DNA of 64,000 bases from an uncultured Tenacibaculum sp. (lineage in GTDB: Bacteria; Bacteroidota; Bacteroidia; Flavobacteriales; Flavobacteriaceae), in assembly GCF_947495995.1 (NCBI RefSeq), contig NZ_CANMAX010000004.1, positions 248,001-312,000 on the forward strand, in the 5' to 3' direction. The position numbers and the translations under genes were made by a program. Shown piece by piece: positions 45,730 through 53,266 of this stretch. The first letter of the stretch is position 1. Each line of letters starts with the position of its first letter. The notes below the pieces were generated by a model, which was not told the origin of the DNA, ran no database searches, and was given only the letters and a program-made list of their open reading frames with translations.

Positions 45730-45769
45730 ACAGGTTCGAATCCTGTCGCGATCACAATAAGCCTTACTA
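45730..45769 (+). repeat. attR: duplicated tRNA-Arg 3' end
   Basis: These 40 bp are identical to 34948-34987, bearing the T-arm and acceptor end of tRNA-Arg but no 5' half, so this is not a functional tRNA. It marks the right end of the element. Confidence 0.93.
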
Positions 45770-45789
45770 AAACTAGTAAGGCTTTTTTG
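45759..45789 (+). terminator. Duplicated terminator at the right end of the element
   Basis: The same 11-bp arms as the left copy (45759-45769 and 45774-45784), but loop AAAC instead of GTTT, followed by a T run. It lies between the convergent methylase and hmp genes and can end the methylase transcript. Confidence 0.9.
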
Positions 45790-45809
45790 TTGTTGTTAAT
45801 TACAGATGA

Positions 45810-47018
45810 TTAAGCAAGCGAAAGAGAAAGTTCTTCAATAGGACCAAAAAACTCATAATGAATCTGCTCTGATTTTACACCCAAATTTTCTAAAATCGAT
45901 AAAGTATTAGCCATAAAAGGAGTAGGACCACAAAAGTAAAAGTAACTATCTGGACTAATATTTAAGTCTTCAAATATCTCAGAAGTTAAATACCCTTTAT
46001 AATCATAGTCTTTTTTTAAAATATCTTCTTTTAATGGTAAAGAATAAACAGTTTTAGTTGTAATATTTTCATTTAATAATTCATGTATTTCTTCAGAAAA
46101 AGCATGAGTATCACTATTTAAAACACACTGAATGAATGTGATTTTTTGACTCTCTCTTGTAGAAGCTTTTTTAAATATACTCATAAGAGGTGTTACACCA
46201 ATTCCTCCACTAATTAAAACTATAGGTTTTTCAGTTTCCTTTAAAGTAAATTCTCCAGACGGCATTCCTAACTCTAAAATATCTCCTTCATTAATTTTAT
46301 CATGTAAATAGTTAGAAACTATTCCTTCTGGGTTTCCTGATTCTTTTTTAACGCTAATCCTTAAATAGTCTTTTTCGTTTGAATCTGATAAACTATAATT
46401 TCTAGTGTGTTTATGAGTTGTGTTAGGAATATCAACAGTTAATGCAATATACTGACCAGGAATGAATGGAGGAACTGATTCTCCGTCTTTTCTTTTCAAG
46501 TAGAAAGAAGTAATTACATCACTTTCCTTTACTTTTTTCGTTACTAAAAATTCTTTAGAGCCTCTATATCCACCTCTGTATTGTTCTCGTTCACTATAAA
46601 TATCTTCTTCACGTTGAATAAAAATAGCTGATAAGTCATTATAAGCTTCTTTCCATGCATTCATAATTTCTGAAGTTGCTGCGGTTCCTAAAACTTCTTT
46701 AATTGCGATTAGTAAATATTTTCCAACAATAGGATAGGCTTCTTTTGGTATAGCTAAACTAGTGTGTTTTTGAGCTATCGATTCTACAGCGCCTTTCATC
46801 ATTTCTAGTTTGTCTATATGAACAGCATACTGAAAAATTGCGTTAGCTAATACTTTTTGCTGTGTTCCTTTTTGCTGATGTGTCATATTAAATACATCTT
46901 TTAATTCAGGATGATTTGTAAATAAAAATTGGTAAAATAATTTTGTAATTGCTTCTCCGTGTTGCTCTAAAACTGGAGCTGTAGATTTTACAATTTCTAT
47001 TGTTTTTTTACTTGCCAT
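45810..47018 (-). CDS. hmp: Flavohaemoglobin, nitric oxide dioxygenase
   Basis: The 402-residue protein has an N-terminal globin domain with haem-pocket residues Tyr29 (KLFYQFLF), Gln53 and proximal His85 (AQKHTSL), at the same positions as E. coli Hmp. An FAD-binding domain (RNYSLSD) and an NAD(P)-binding domain (ISGGIGVTPLMSI) follow, then the C-terminal YEFFGP segment. It converts NO and O2 to nitrate using NAD(P)H in the cytoplasm. Its start overlaps the HPP gene by 11 bp. Both genes probably respond to the Crp/Fnr-type site upstream of the HPP gene. Confidence 0.96.
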   Translation of the reverse strand: MASKKTIEIVKSTAPVLEQHGEAITKLFYQFLFTNHPELKDVFNMTHQQKGTQQKVLANAIFQYAVHIDKLEMMKGAVESIAQKHTSLAIPKEAYPIVGKYLLIAIKEVLGTAATSEIMNAWKEAYNDLSAIFIQREEDIYSEREQYRGGYRGSKEFLVTKKVKESDVITSFYLKRKDGESVPPFIPGQYIALTVDIPNTTHKHTRNYSLSDSNEKDYLRISVKKESGNPEGIVSNYLHDKINEGDILELGMPSGEFTLKETEKPIVLISGGIGVTPLMSIFKKASTRESQKITFIQCVLNSDTHAFSEEIHELLNENITTKTVYSLPLKEDILKKDYDYKGYLTSEIFEDLNISPDSYFYFCGPTPFMANTLSILENLGVKSEQIHYEFFGPIEELSLSLA

Positions 47019-47481
47019 AATAAGTGGTGTTAATCTTGTTTTTTAATAATGAAAAAGAATAAATGATTATTAATCCCGTGAGTGTTGGATAGACAAGAAA
47101 TATGTATCCTAGTGCTTTAATTTCAGAACTAGAAATCATAGGTATTATTGAAATTGCACCAGCTGGAGGATAATTAATATTGAAAAGATTAATTATCAAT
47201 ATACAAGTACTTATAGCTAGAGTTATTTTTAGAACAACAGCAATATCTAACTGATTAAAAAAAACTCCTAAAAAAGCTGCAATTACAGAACTTGTAAACA
47301 TTTTGATAAACGATTGAGTGCCTTTTTGTTCTGAAAAAGCTAATACTCCAGAAGCTCCGAAAGAAGCTATAATTAAAGTATTTTGTTCAGTCTTGAATAA
47401 GTAACTATGTGTCCAATAAATACTAATAAAACATAAAGCAGTTATAATAAAACCGATGATTTTCTGATATAATTCTATCAT
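47008..47481 (-). CDS. HPP family membrane protein
   Basis: The 157-residue protein has four or five membrane helices and the family signature stretches IASFGASGVLAFSE and NYPPAGAISIIPMI; the usual HPP tripeptide reads YPP here. HPP proteins are implicated in nitrite transport in chloroplasts and cyanobacteria. Linkage to NO dioxygenase fits a nitrogen-oxide theme, as transporter of nitrite or nitrate, but the substrate is inferred. It is first in the two-gene operon with hmp. Confidence 0.88.
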   Translation of the reverse strand: MIELYQKIIGFIITALCFISIYWTHSYLFKTEQNTLIIASFGASGVLAFSEQKGTQSFIKMFTSSVIAAFLGVFFNQLDIAVVLKITLAISTCILIINLFNINYPPAGAISIIPMISSSEIKALGYIFLVYPTLTGLIIIYSFSLLKNKINTTYYGK

Positions 47482-47502
47482 TGTATGGGATTAATACTTT
47501 GG

Positions 47503-47510
47503 CAAAATTA
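47503..47510 (-). promoter_or_regulatory. Predicted -7 promoter element of the HPP-hmp operon
   Basis: On the minus strand 47510-47503 reads TAATTTTG, an exact TAnnTTTG match. It lies 22 bp before the HPP start codon. No -33 TTG is found at normal spacing, which fits an activator-dependent promoter. Confidence 0.5.
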
Positions 47511-47530
47511 TGATGCAATGCACAGTAGGT

Positions 47531-47548
47531 TTATGACTCAAATCATAA
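47531..47548. promoter_or_regulatory. Crp/Fnr-type operator upstream of the HPP-hmp operon
   Basis: TTATGA-CTCAAA-TCATAA is a perfect 6+6 bp dyad with a 6-nt spacer, containing the TGA-N6-TCA core of Crp/Fnr-family sites. Its centre (47539.5) lies about 41-42 bp upstream of the start predicted from the -7 element, the class II activator position. Confidence 0.5.
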
Positions 47549-47619
47549 TGAAAAAAATAGCAGGAAATAAGCAGTGCTAAGGAGGAAAAGCTTTTCTTTT
47601 CAAAGAAAGATAAAACCCT

Positions 47620-47627
47620 TATTTTTG
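47620..47627 (+). promoter_or_regulatory. Predicted -7 promoter element of the cobalamin operon
   Basis: TATTTTTG matches TAnnTTTG exactly, 23 bp before the cobW-like ATG. If used, the leader is under 25 nt and leaves no room for a riboswitch. Confidence 0.45.
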
Positions 47628-47650
47628 ACTCAAATAAATCTGAAAACACC

Positions 47651-48766
47651 ATGCTTACAAATAAAATACCAGTAACTATAATAACCGGATTTCTAGGATC
47701 GGGTAAAACAACATTAATTCATCAAATAGCAAAAAATGCGAACGGTAGACGTTTAGCCATAATCGTAAATGAATTCGGTGAATTAGGAATGGATGGAGAA
47801 ATTCTAAAAGGAAACGATTGTGGATGTGAAGAAGAAAATATTTTAGAATTAAGTAATGGTTGTCTTTGTTGTACTGTACAAGAAGAGTTTTTACCAACAA
47901 TGCTTCAATTAATGGAACGTAAAGATCAAATTGATCATATTATCATAGAAACTTCTGGATTGGCTTTACCAAAACCATTAGTAAGAGCATTTAATTGGCC
48001 AGATTTAAAACCTCAAATAACCGTAGATGCAGTGGTAACTGTTGTAGATAGTGTTGGTCAAGCTACTGGAGAAATTTGCGATAGAGCCAAAGTTCAAGAG
48101 CAACGTTTGGCAGATGATAGTTTAGATCACGAGTCTTCAATTGAAGAATTATTTGAAGATCAATTATCATGTGCGGACTTAGTAATCATGACAAAGTCAG
48201 ATTTAATAGATGGGGAAAAATTCAATGAAGTAAGAGATATTATTCAGAATAAAATTGGAAATCAAATTAAGATAATATCTGGTGTAAAAGGAGATATTCC
48301 TGTTGATGTTTTATTAGGCTTAGATGCGAAATCTGAAGATTTCATTGAAGAAAAGCATTCACATCACGAAGCACATCACCATCACGACCATGATCATAAT
48401 CACCACGGACATCACCATCATCATGACCACGATCATGATCACCACCATCATGATCACGATCATGATGATACAATTAATTCATTAGTATTATCTGTTAAAA
48501 CACCACATACTCCGAAACAATTAATAAAAGCTTTAGAAGAGCTTGTTGCAGAGTTTGAAATCTATAGAATTAAAGGATTTATAGATGTGCCAAACAAACC
48601 AATGCGTATGATTGTTCAAGGTGTGGCAAGTAGATTTGAAAATTATTTCGATAGAAAGTGGAAAGACGGAGAAACTAGAGGAACTCGTTTAGTAATTATT
48701 GGAGAACAATTAGTTGAAAGCGATTTAGAGAAAGCAATCGAAAATAAATTAACTGTAACAGCTTAA
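47651..48766 (+). CDS. cobW: CobW-family metallochaperone GTPase with long His-rich loop
   Basis: The 371-residue G3E GTPase has Walker A GFLGSGKT near residues 14-21, the metal-binding CxCC motif in NGCLCCTVQ, and a T-K-S-D guanine motif (MTKSDLID). A histidine-rich tract at about 236-272 has 24 His interleaved with Asp, followed by the C-terminal CobW domain (about 277-371). It is thought to deliver cobalt to the CobN chelatase or to sense it. First gene of the cobalamin operon, 3 bp before the adenosyltransferase gene. Confidence 0.93.
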   Translation: MLTNKIPVTIITGFLGSGKTTLIHQIAKNANGRRLAIIVNEFGELGMDGEILKGNDCGCEEENILELSNGCLCCTVQEEFLPTMLQLMERKDQIDHIIIETSGLALPKPLVRAFNWPDLKPQITVDAVVTVVDSVGQATGEICDRAKVQEQRLADDSLDHESSIEELFEDQLSCADLVIMTKSDLIDGEKFNEVRDIIQNKIGNQIKIISGVKGDIPVDVLLGLDAKSEDFIEEKHSHHEAHHHHDHDHNHHGHHHHHDHDHDHHHHDHDHDDTINSLVLSVKTPHTPKQLIKALEELVAEFEIYRIKGFIDVPNKPMRMIVQGVASRFENYFDRKWKDGETRGTRLVIIGEQLVESDLEKAIENKLTVTA

Positions 48767-48769
48767 TAA

Positions 48770-49351
48770 ATGAAGATATATACTAGAAAAGGCGATGCAG
48801 GAAAAACTGGAGTTTTTGGAGGAAAACGTACGTATAAAAATTCAGCAAGAATTGAATGCATTGGAACTTTAGATGAGGTGAATTCTACGATCGGTTTATT
48901 AAGAGCAAAGTTAGGTCCAGAACACGAATGGCAAACTAATTTACATCGTATTCAAAAGGATATGATGGATATGATGTCACATTTAGCACGTCCATCAGAT
49001 TCTAAAAAAGAAAATCCAAATCCAAAACCAATTGATGGTGCAGATTTCTGTGAAGAATGGTTAGATGCTTTAGAAGCAGGTATTAGTTCACCTTCAGATT
49101 ATTTTATTTTACCAGGAGGAAACGAAATTTCTGCTTTATGTCATGTATGTAGAACTCAAATCCGTAGAGGAGAACGTACTTTGGTTACTTTAATGCAAGA
49201 AGACCCAGATAGTGTAGAAGAATATGTAATGGCATATGTAAATAGATTATCTGATTTATTTTTTACAATGTCTAGAGCAGAAATGGATAAAGAAGGTGTA
49301 GCTGAAGAAAAATGGCAATTATTTCTTTATAAACGAAAGAAGAAAAAATAA
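48770..49351 (+). CDS. cobO: Cob(I)yrinic acid a,c-diamide adenosyltransferase, PduO type
   Basis: The 193-residue PduO-type ATP:corrinoid adenosyltransferase shows the N-terminal YTRKGDAGKTGVFGG ATP-binding motif, IECIGTLDEVNSTIGL, and the LCHVCRTQIRRGER helix with the conserved Arg residues. It attaches the 5'-deoxyadenosyl group of ATP to cob(I)alamin precursors. The symbol cobO is used by function; by fold it is closer to PduO than to CobA. It is cotranscribed with cobW and cobI (gaps of 3 bp). Confidence 0.9.
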   Translation: MKIYTRKGDAGKTGVFGGKRTYKNSARIECIGTLDEVNSTIGLLRAKLGPEHEWQTNLHRIQKDMMDMMSHLARPSDSKKENPNPKPIDGADFCEEWLDALEAGISSPSDYFILPGGNEISALCHVCRTQIRRGERTLVTLMQEDPDSVEEYVMAYVNRLSDLFFTMSRAEMDKEGVAEEKWQLFLYKRKKKK

Positions 49352-49354
49352 TCT

Positions 49355-50056
49355 ATGGTATATGGAGTGGCTTTAGGCCCAGGTGATCCAGAATTGTTAA
49401 CCATAAAAGCATTACGTATTTTACAAGAAAGTGATGTTATATTTTATCCAGGTTCAACATTTAAAGGTGTACAAAAGAGTTTCGTTTATCCGTTACTAGA
49501 ATATCATAACTTAAGAGATAAAGATCTTAGAGGGTTCTATTTAGAAATGTCTGATAACAGATCGCAATCAAAAAAAGTTTATGAAACTACAGCTTTTGAA
49601 ATTCAGAAATTAGCTGCTAAAGGAAAGAAAGTAGCTATTGTTTGTGAAGGAGATTTAAGTTTATATGCTTCTTTCACTTACATCATGGAACATTTGCAAG
49701 AATTAAATGTGCCTATTTCGTTAATACCAGGAATTAATTCATTTAGTTTAGGAGCAGCAAAGCATCAAATACCATTAAGTCTTTTAAACGATAAAATTGC
49801 CATAGTGCCAAGAGTAAAAACTATTGAAGAAATCACAACATACTTTAATAGTGTAGATACTTTGGTATTAATGAAAGTAAAAACAAGTTGGGAACATTTT
49901 TACGACCAATTGAAAGCACAATCATGGCAATTTTACTATTGTGAACGTTTAGGAACAGCTCAAGAATATATTACTACGAACTTACAAGAAATTTCAGAGA
50001 GAGAAATACCGTATTTCTCTCTTTTAATTATAAAAAACAACAAAACAAATGATTAA
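49355..50056 (+). CDS. cobI: Precorrin-2 C20-methyltransferase
   Basis: The 233-residue SAM-dependent tetrapyrrole methylase carries the family motifs GVALGPGDPELLTIKALRIL at the N-terminus, VCEGDLSLYASF near residue 95 and IPGINSFSLGAA near 125. The last two and gene order point to C20 methylation (CobI/CbiL), turning precorrin-2 into precorrin-3A. It overlaps the next gene by 8 bp. Confidence 0.88.
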   Translation: MVYGVALGPGDPELLTIKALRILQESDVIFYPGSTFKGVQKSFVYPLLEYHNLRDKDLRGFYLEMSDNRSQSKKVYETTAFEIQKLAAKGKKVAIVCEGDLSLYASFTYIMEHLQELNVPISLIPGINSFSLGAAKHQIPLSLLNDKIAIVPRVKTIEEITTYFNSVDTLVLMKVKTSWEHFYDQLKAQSWQFYYCERLGTAQEYITTNLQEISEREIPYFSLLIIKNNKTND

Positions 50057-51416
50057 AGTTGTTGGAATAGGTCCAGGACATCAACAATATATGATTCCTA
50101 TGGCTGCTGAAGCAATTACAAAAGCAACAGTAATTATTGGGTATCATTACTATTTTCAATTCATTCAACATTTAATAGATCCAAATGCAGTTTGTATTGG
50201 AAAAGAGTTGAGCGAAGAAGAAAAAAGAGCAGAAATAGCAATTGAACATGCTCTAAAAGGAGAAAATGTTATTGTTATTGGTTCTGGAGATGCTAGTATT
50301 TATGCAATGGCTTCAATAGTATATCAGAAAGTTGCAGAACAAAAATTAGAAATTCCAGTCGAAACTGTCCCAGGTATTTCAGCATTTATAACAGCGGGAA
50401 GTAAACTAGGAGCAATTTTAGGTCATGATTTTTGTTGTATTTCTCTGTCTGATTTAATGACACCTTGGACAACTATTGAAAAGAGAATAAAAGCAGCAGC
50501 TCAAGGTGATTTTGTTACAGGTTTATATAACCCAAGAAGTAAGAAGAGGTATTGGCAGTTACAAGCTTTAAAGAATATTTATTTAGAGCATAGAGAAACC
50601 TCAACTCCAGTAGCTATTTGTAAGCAATTAGGAAGAACTGAAGAAAATATAGAAATTACAACCTTAGGTGAATTAAATGTAGAAGATGTAGATATGTTTA
50701 GTGTAGTTTTGATAGGTAATAGTCAAACATTTAGATATAAAGATCATTTAATTACGCCAAGAGGATATTTAAATAGAAAACCTGAAACCGGACAAGAAAT
50801 TCAGGATGCAAGTTTTAGAGAAATTGTAGAAAATTTACCAGAGAACAATCTAGATAAAGATCATTTATGGGCAGCAATTCGTTGTATTCATACTTCGGGA
50901 GATTTCGACTATATCAACTATATAGAAACCTCCGAAGGAGCTATTGAAAAATGGAATGATTATTTGAAGAATGGTGGAGTAATTGTAACAGATGTAACTA
51001 TGGTAAAAGCAGGAATCACTAGAGCTTTTACAGGAAAATATAATAATGAAGTTGTTTGTTTATTAAACGATGAAGAAACACTAAAGTTAGCAGCAGAAGA
51101 AGGATTAACCAGATCTCAAGCTGGTATTAAACGTGCTGCGAAAAAATATCCAAACGCATTATTTGTAATAGGAAATGCACCAACGGCCTTGATTGAAATT
51201 GTAGATCAAGTTAATGAAGGAACAATACAACCAATAGGAATTGTTGGGGCGCCAGTAGGATTTATAAATGTGATAGAATCTAAAGAACGTTTAAAAATGC
51301 AAAAAGAAACTTCGTTTGCGCTAATTACAGAGCGACGTGGTGGAAGTAATTTTGCAGCTGCTATTGTAAATGCAGCTTTTACTTTAGATGAAGTTTCTAA
51401 ATTAGAATTATCCTAA
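50049..51416 (+). CDS. cobJ: Fused precorrin-3B C17-methyltransferase / precorrin-8X methylmutase
   Basis: The 455-residue two-domain fusion. Residues 1-~240 form a tetrapyrrole methylase with GIGPGHQQYM, VIGSGDASIYAM, VPGISAF and GLYNPRSKKR, the CobJ/CbiH ring-contraction methylase. Residues ~255-455 are a CobH/CbiC precorrin-8X methylmutase (CIHTSGDFDY, DVTMVKAGI, GNAPTAL, VGAPVGFINV). The reactions are not consecutive in the pathway, so the fusion probably serves co-expression. Overlaps cobI by 8 bp, and bluB starts 2 bp after it. Confidence 0.92.
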   Translation: MIKVVGIGPGHQQYMIPMAAEAITKATVIIGYHYYFQFIQHLIDPNAVCIGKELSEEEKRAEIAIEHALKGENVIVIGSGDASIYAMASIVYQKVAEQKLEIPVETVPGISAFITAGSKLGAILGHDFCCISLSDLMTPWTTIEKRIKAAAQGDFVTGLYNPRSKKRYWQLQALKNIYLEHRETSTPVAICKQLGRTEENIEITTLGELNVEDVDMFSVVLIGNSQTFRYKDHLITPRGYLNRKPETGQEIQDASFREIVENLPENNLDKDHLWAAIRCIHTSGDFDYINYIETSEGAIEKWNDYLKNGGVIVTDVTMVKAGITRAFTGKYNNEVVCLLNDEETLKLAAEEGLTRSQAGIKRAAKKYPNALFVIGNAPTALIEIVDQVNEGTIQPIGIVGAPVGFINVIESKERLKMQKETSFALITERRGGSNFAAAIVNAAFTLDEVSKLELS

Positions 51417-51418
51417 AG

Positions 51419-52075
51419 ATGGAAAACGAAACACAACGTTTTTTTAATGAAGAAGAGCAACAGATTCTAGAAGAAATCTTATTGCATCGTAGAGATGTTA
51501 GAGGAAATTATTTTAAGAAAGATCCTATTTCAGAAGAGGATGTAAATAGAATATTGCAAGCAGCTTTAGCAGCACCATCTGTCGGGTTTTCGCAACCTTG
51601 GGAATTTGTTATCATTTATGATAAAAAAACAAAAGATGCGATACGTGGTTCATTTCAAGAAGAAAATGAAAAAGCCATAGCTCAGTTTTCAGATGAAAAG
51701 CAACAAAAATATATTCGATTAAAGTTAGAAGGAATTACCGAGTCTCCATTGAATATTGCTGTGTTTTACAAACCTACAAAAGAACCGGTATTAGGACAAA
51801 CAAGTATGCCTAATATGGGGAAATACAGCGTAGTTTGTGCGATTCAAAATATGTGGTTAATGGCAAGATCCCTAAACATTGGCATGGGTTGGGTGAGTAT
51901 TTTAGATCCTGAAAAGGTGAAAGATATTCTAAATGCTCCTAAAGAAAATCAATTAATAGGGTATTTATGTTTCGGTTATACAGATAAGTTCTATAATAAA
52001 CCTGAATTAGAAATTAAAAAGTGGGATTATAAAAAACTTCAGCATGAAGTTGTAATTCAAGAAAAATATAAATGA
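51419..52075 (+). CDS. bluB: 5,6-dimethylbenzimidazole synthase
   Basis: The 218-residue nitroreductase-fold protein has RRDVRGNYFKKDPI, AAPSVGFSQPWEFVII and MARSLNIGMGWVSILDP, which fit BluB. BluB cannibalises reduced FMN with O2 to make the lower ligand of cobalamin. Its place inside the operon supports this over a generic nitroreductase. Its last 4 bp overlap cobL. Confidence 0.9.
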   Translation: MENETQRFFNEEEQQILEEILLHRRDVRGNYFKKDPISEEDVNRILQAALAAPSVGFSQPWEFVIIYDKKTKDAIRGSFQEENEKAIAQFSDEKQQKYIRLKLEGITESPLNIAVFYKPTKEPVLGQTSMPNMGKYSVVCAIQNMWLMARSLNIGMGWVSILDPEKVKDILNAPKENQLIGYLCFGYTDKFYNKPELEIKKWDYKKLQHEVVIQEKYK

Positions 52076-53262
52076 TATTTCATGTAATCGGTATAGGAAA
52101 TAAGCAACCTGTTTTTTCAGAAGAACAAAAGAAGTTGATTGAAAATACTACTGTTTTCAGTGGAGGTAAACGTCATTTAGAGTTGGTAAAAGATATACTT
52201 CCCAAAAATTACCAATGGATATACATCAAAAGTCCGATGTCAACAATATTTCAGGAGTATGGAAATACACAAACCAATGTTGTTATTTTTGCTTCTGGAA
52301 ATCCATTATTTTATGGTTTTTCAAACACGCTTCAGAACAAATACCCAAATGCTGTAATCCATACTGAGCCTTATTTTAGTTCAGTTCAATTGTTAGCCAA
52401 TAAAACTAATACCAATAGTAATGAGTTAATAGCGGTTAGTGTTCATGGTAGAACATGGAAAGCATTAGATGCAGCATTAATACAACAAAAAAGTTTAATT
52501 GGTGTATTAACGGATTCGGATAAAAATCCGAAAGCAATTGCAGAAAGATTACTTCAATATGGATTTACAAATTATAAAATAAGTATTGGAGAAGATTTAG
52601 AAGGAGAACATGAAAAAGTTCAAACCTTAACATTATCAGAAGCTTTAGGTTACGAATATCATAAACTCAACTGTGTGTTATTACACAGAATAGAGAAAAG
52701 AAAACAGCATTTTGGAATTCAAGATGGAAATTTTAAAGGATTACCTGATAGACCCAAAATGATTACTAAAATGCCAATTCGTTTAACAACCTTACATCTA
52801 CTAGAAATATTAAATGCAAAAGTATTTTGGGATATCGGATTCTGTACAGGATCAATTGCTATTGAAGCAAAATTGAAGAATCCTAATTTAGAAGTTGTAG
52901 CTTTTGAAAAAAGAGAAGAATGCGAAGAAATACTATATCAGAATCAAAAAAGATTTGGAGTTCCAGGAATTCAAGGAATTATAGGTGATTTTTTTGAAAA
53001 AGATATAGAAACATATAGTCAACCAGATACAGTTTTTATAGGCGGACATGGAGGTAGATTAGAAGAGTTACTCATTAAAGTAAATAAAGTGATAACTTCT
53101 AATGCTATTATTGTGATGAATACAGTAAAAGAAACTAGTAGACTATCATTTATAGAAAGCTGTAAAAACTTAGGTTGGAAATTAACAGAAGAGATAAATT
53201 TAACCTTAGATTTACATAATCCTATCTGCTTATTAAAAGCAGTGAAAATAGAAGGGAAATAA
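52072..53262 (+). CDS. cobL: Precorrin-6Y C5,15-methyltransferase (CbiE-CbiT fused)
   Basis: The 396-residue protein has an N-terminal CbiE-like tetrapyrrole methylase half (about 1-205; IGIGNKQPV, FASGNPLFYGF) and a C-terminal CbiT-like class I SAM methylase half with FWDIGFCTGSIAIEAKL near residue 255. This is the CobL arrangement, methylating C5 and C15 and decarboxylating the acetate at C12. It starts within the stop of bluB (ATGA) and is followed by a CbiG-CobM fusion after 4 bp. Confidence 0.92.
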   Translation: MIFHVIGIGNKQPVFSEEQKKLIENTTVFSGGKRHLELVKDILPKNYQWIYIKSPMSTIFQEYGNTQTNVVIFASGNPLFYGFSNTLQNKYPNAVIHTEPYFSSVQLLANKTNTNSNELIAVSVHGRTWKALDAALIQQKSLIGVLTDSDKNPKAIAERLLQYGFTNYKISIGEDLEGEHEKVQTLTLSEALGYEYHKLNCVLLHRIEKRKQHFGIQDGNFKGLPDRPKMITKMPIRLTTLHLLEILNAKVFWDIGFCTGSIAIEAKLKNPNLEVVAFEKREECEEILYQNQKRFGVPGIQGIIGDFFEKDIETYSQPDTVFIGGHGGRLEELLIKVNKVITSNAIIVMNTVKETSRLSFIESCKNLGWKLTEEINLTLDLHNPICLLKAVKIEGK

Positions 53263-53266
53263 GAAT

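Larger units (their letters stand above)
34948..45769 (+). mobile_element. 10.8-kb integrative element in tRNA-Arg
   Basis: Two 40-bp direct repeats (34948-34987 and 45730-45769) bracket a tyrosine recombinase gene next to the tRNA, a Sak4-like ATPase, a DUF3871 protein, a polymerase-like/GIY-YIG fusion, two lipoproteins and a divergent restriction-modification pair at the far end. Excision between the repeats would release 10,782 bp and leave one tRNA 3' end. Chromosomal genes resume with hmp right after the second repeat. No relaxase, coupling protein, capsid or terminase gene is visible, so transfer would need help. Satellite-like or plasmid-like behaviour is inferred only. Confidence 0.9.

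Noticed and set aside
34948..45769. Absence of GGCC inside the element as a sign of restriction avoidance
   Set aside because: By eye I find no GGCC in the element, but flanking DNA has only about one per 5 kb, so about two would be expected. The absence is not significant, and the enzyme target is uncertain.
47482..47650. Cobalamin riboswitch ahead of the cobW operon
   Set aside because: No B12-box-like sequence or suitable long structured leader is seen, and an exact promoter box lies only 23 bp before the start codon.
48356..48470. CAT/CAC/GAT-rich tract as a DNA repeat array
   Set aside because: It encodes the His/Asp loop of CobW in frame; the repetition follows from the amino-acid composition.
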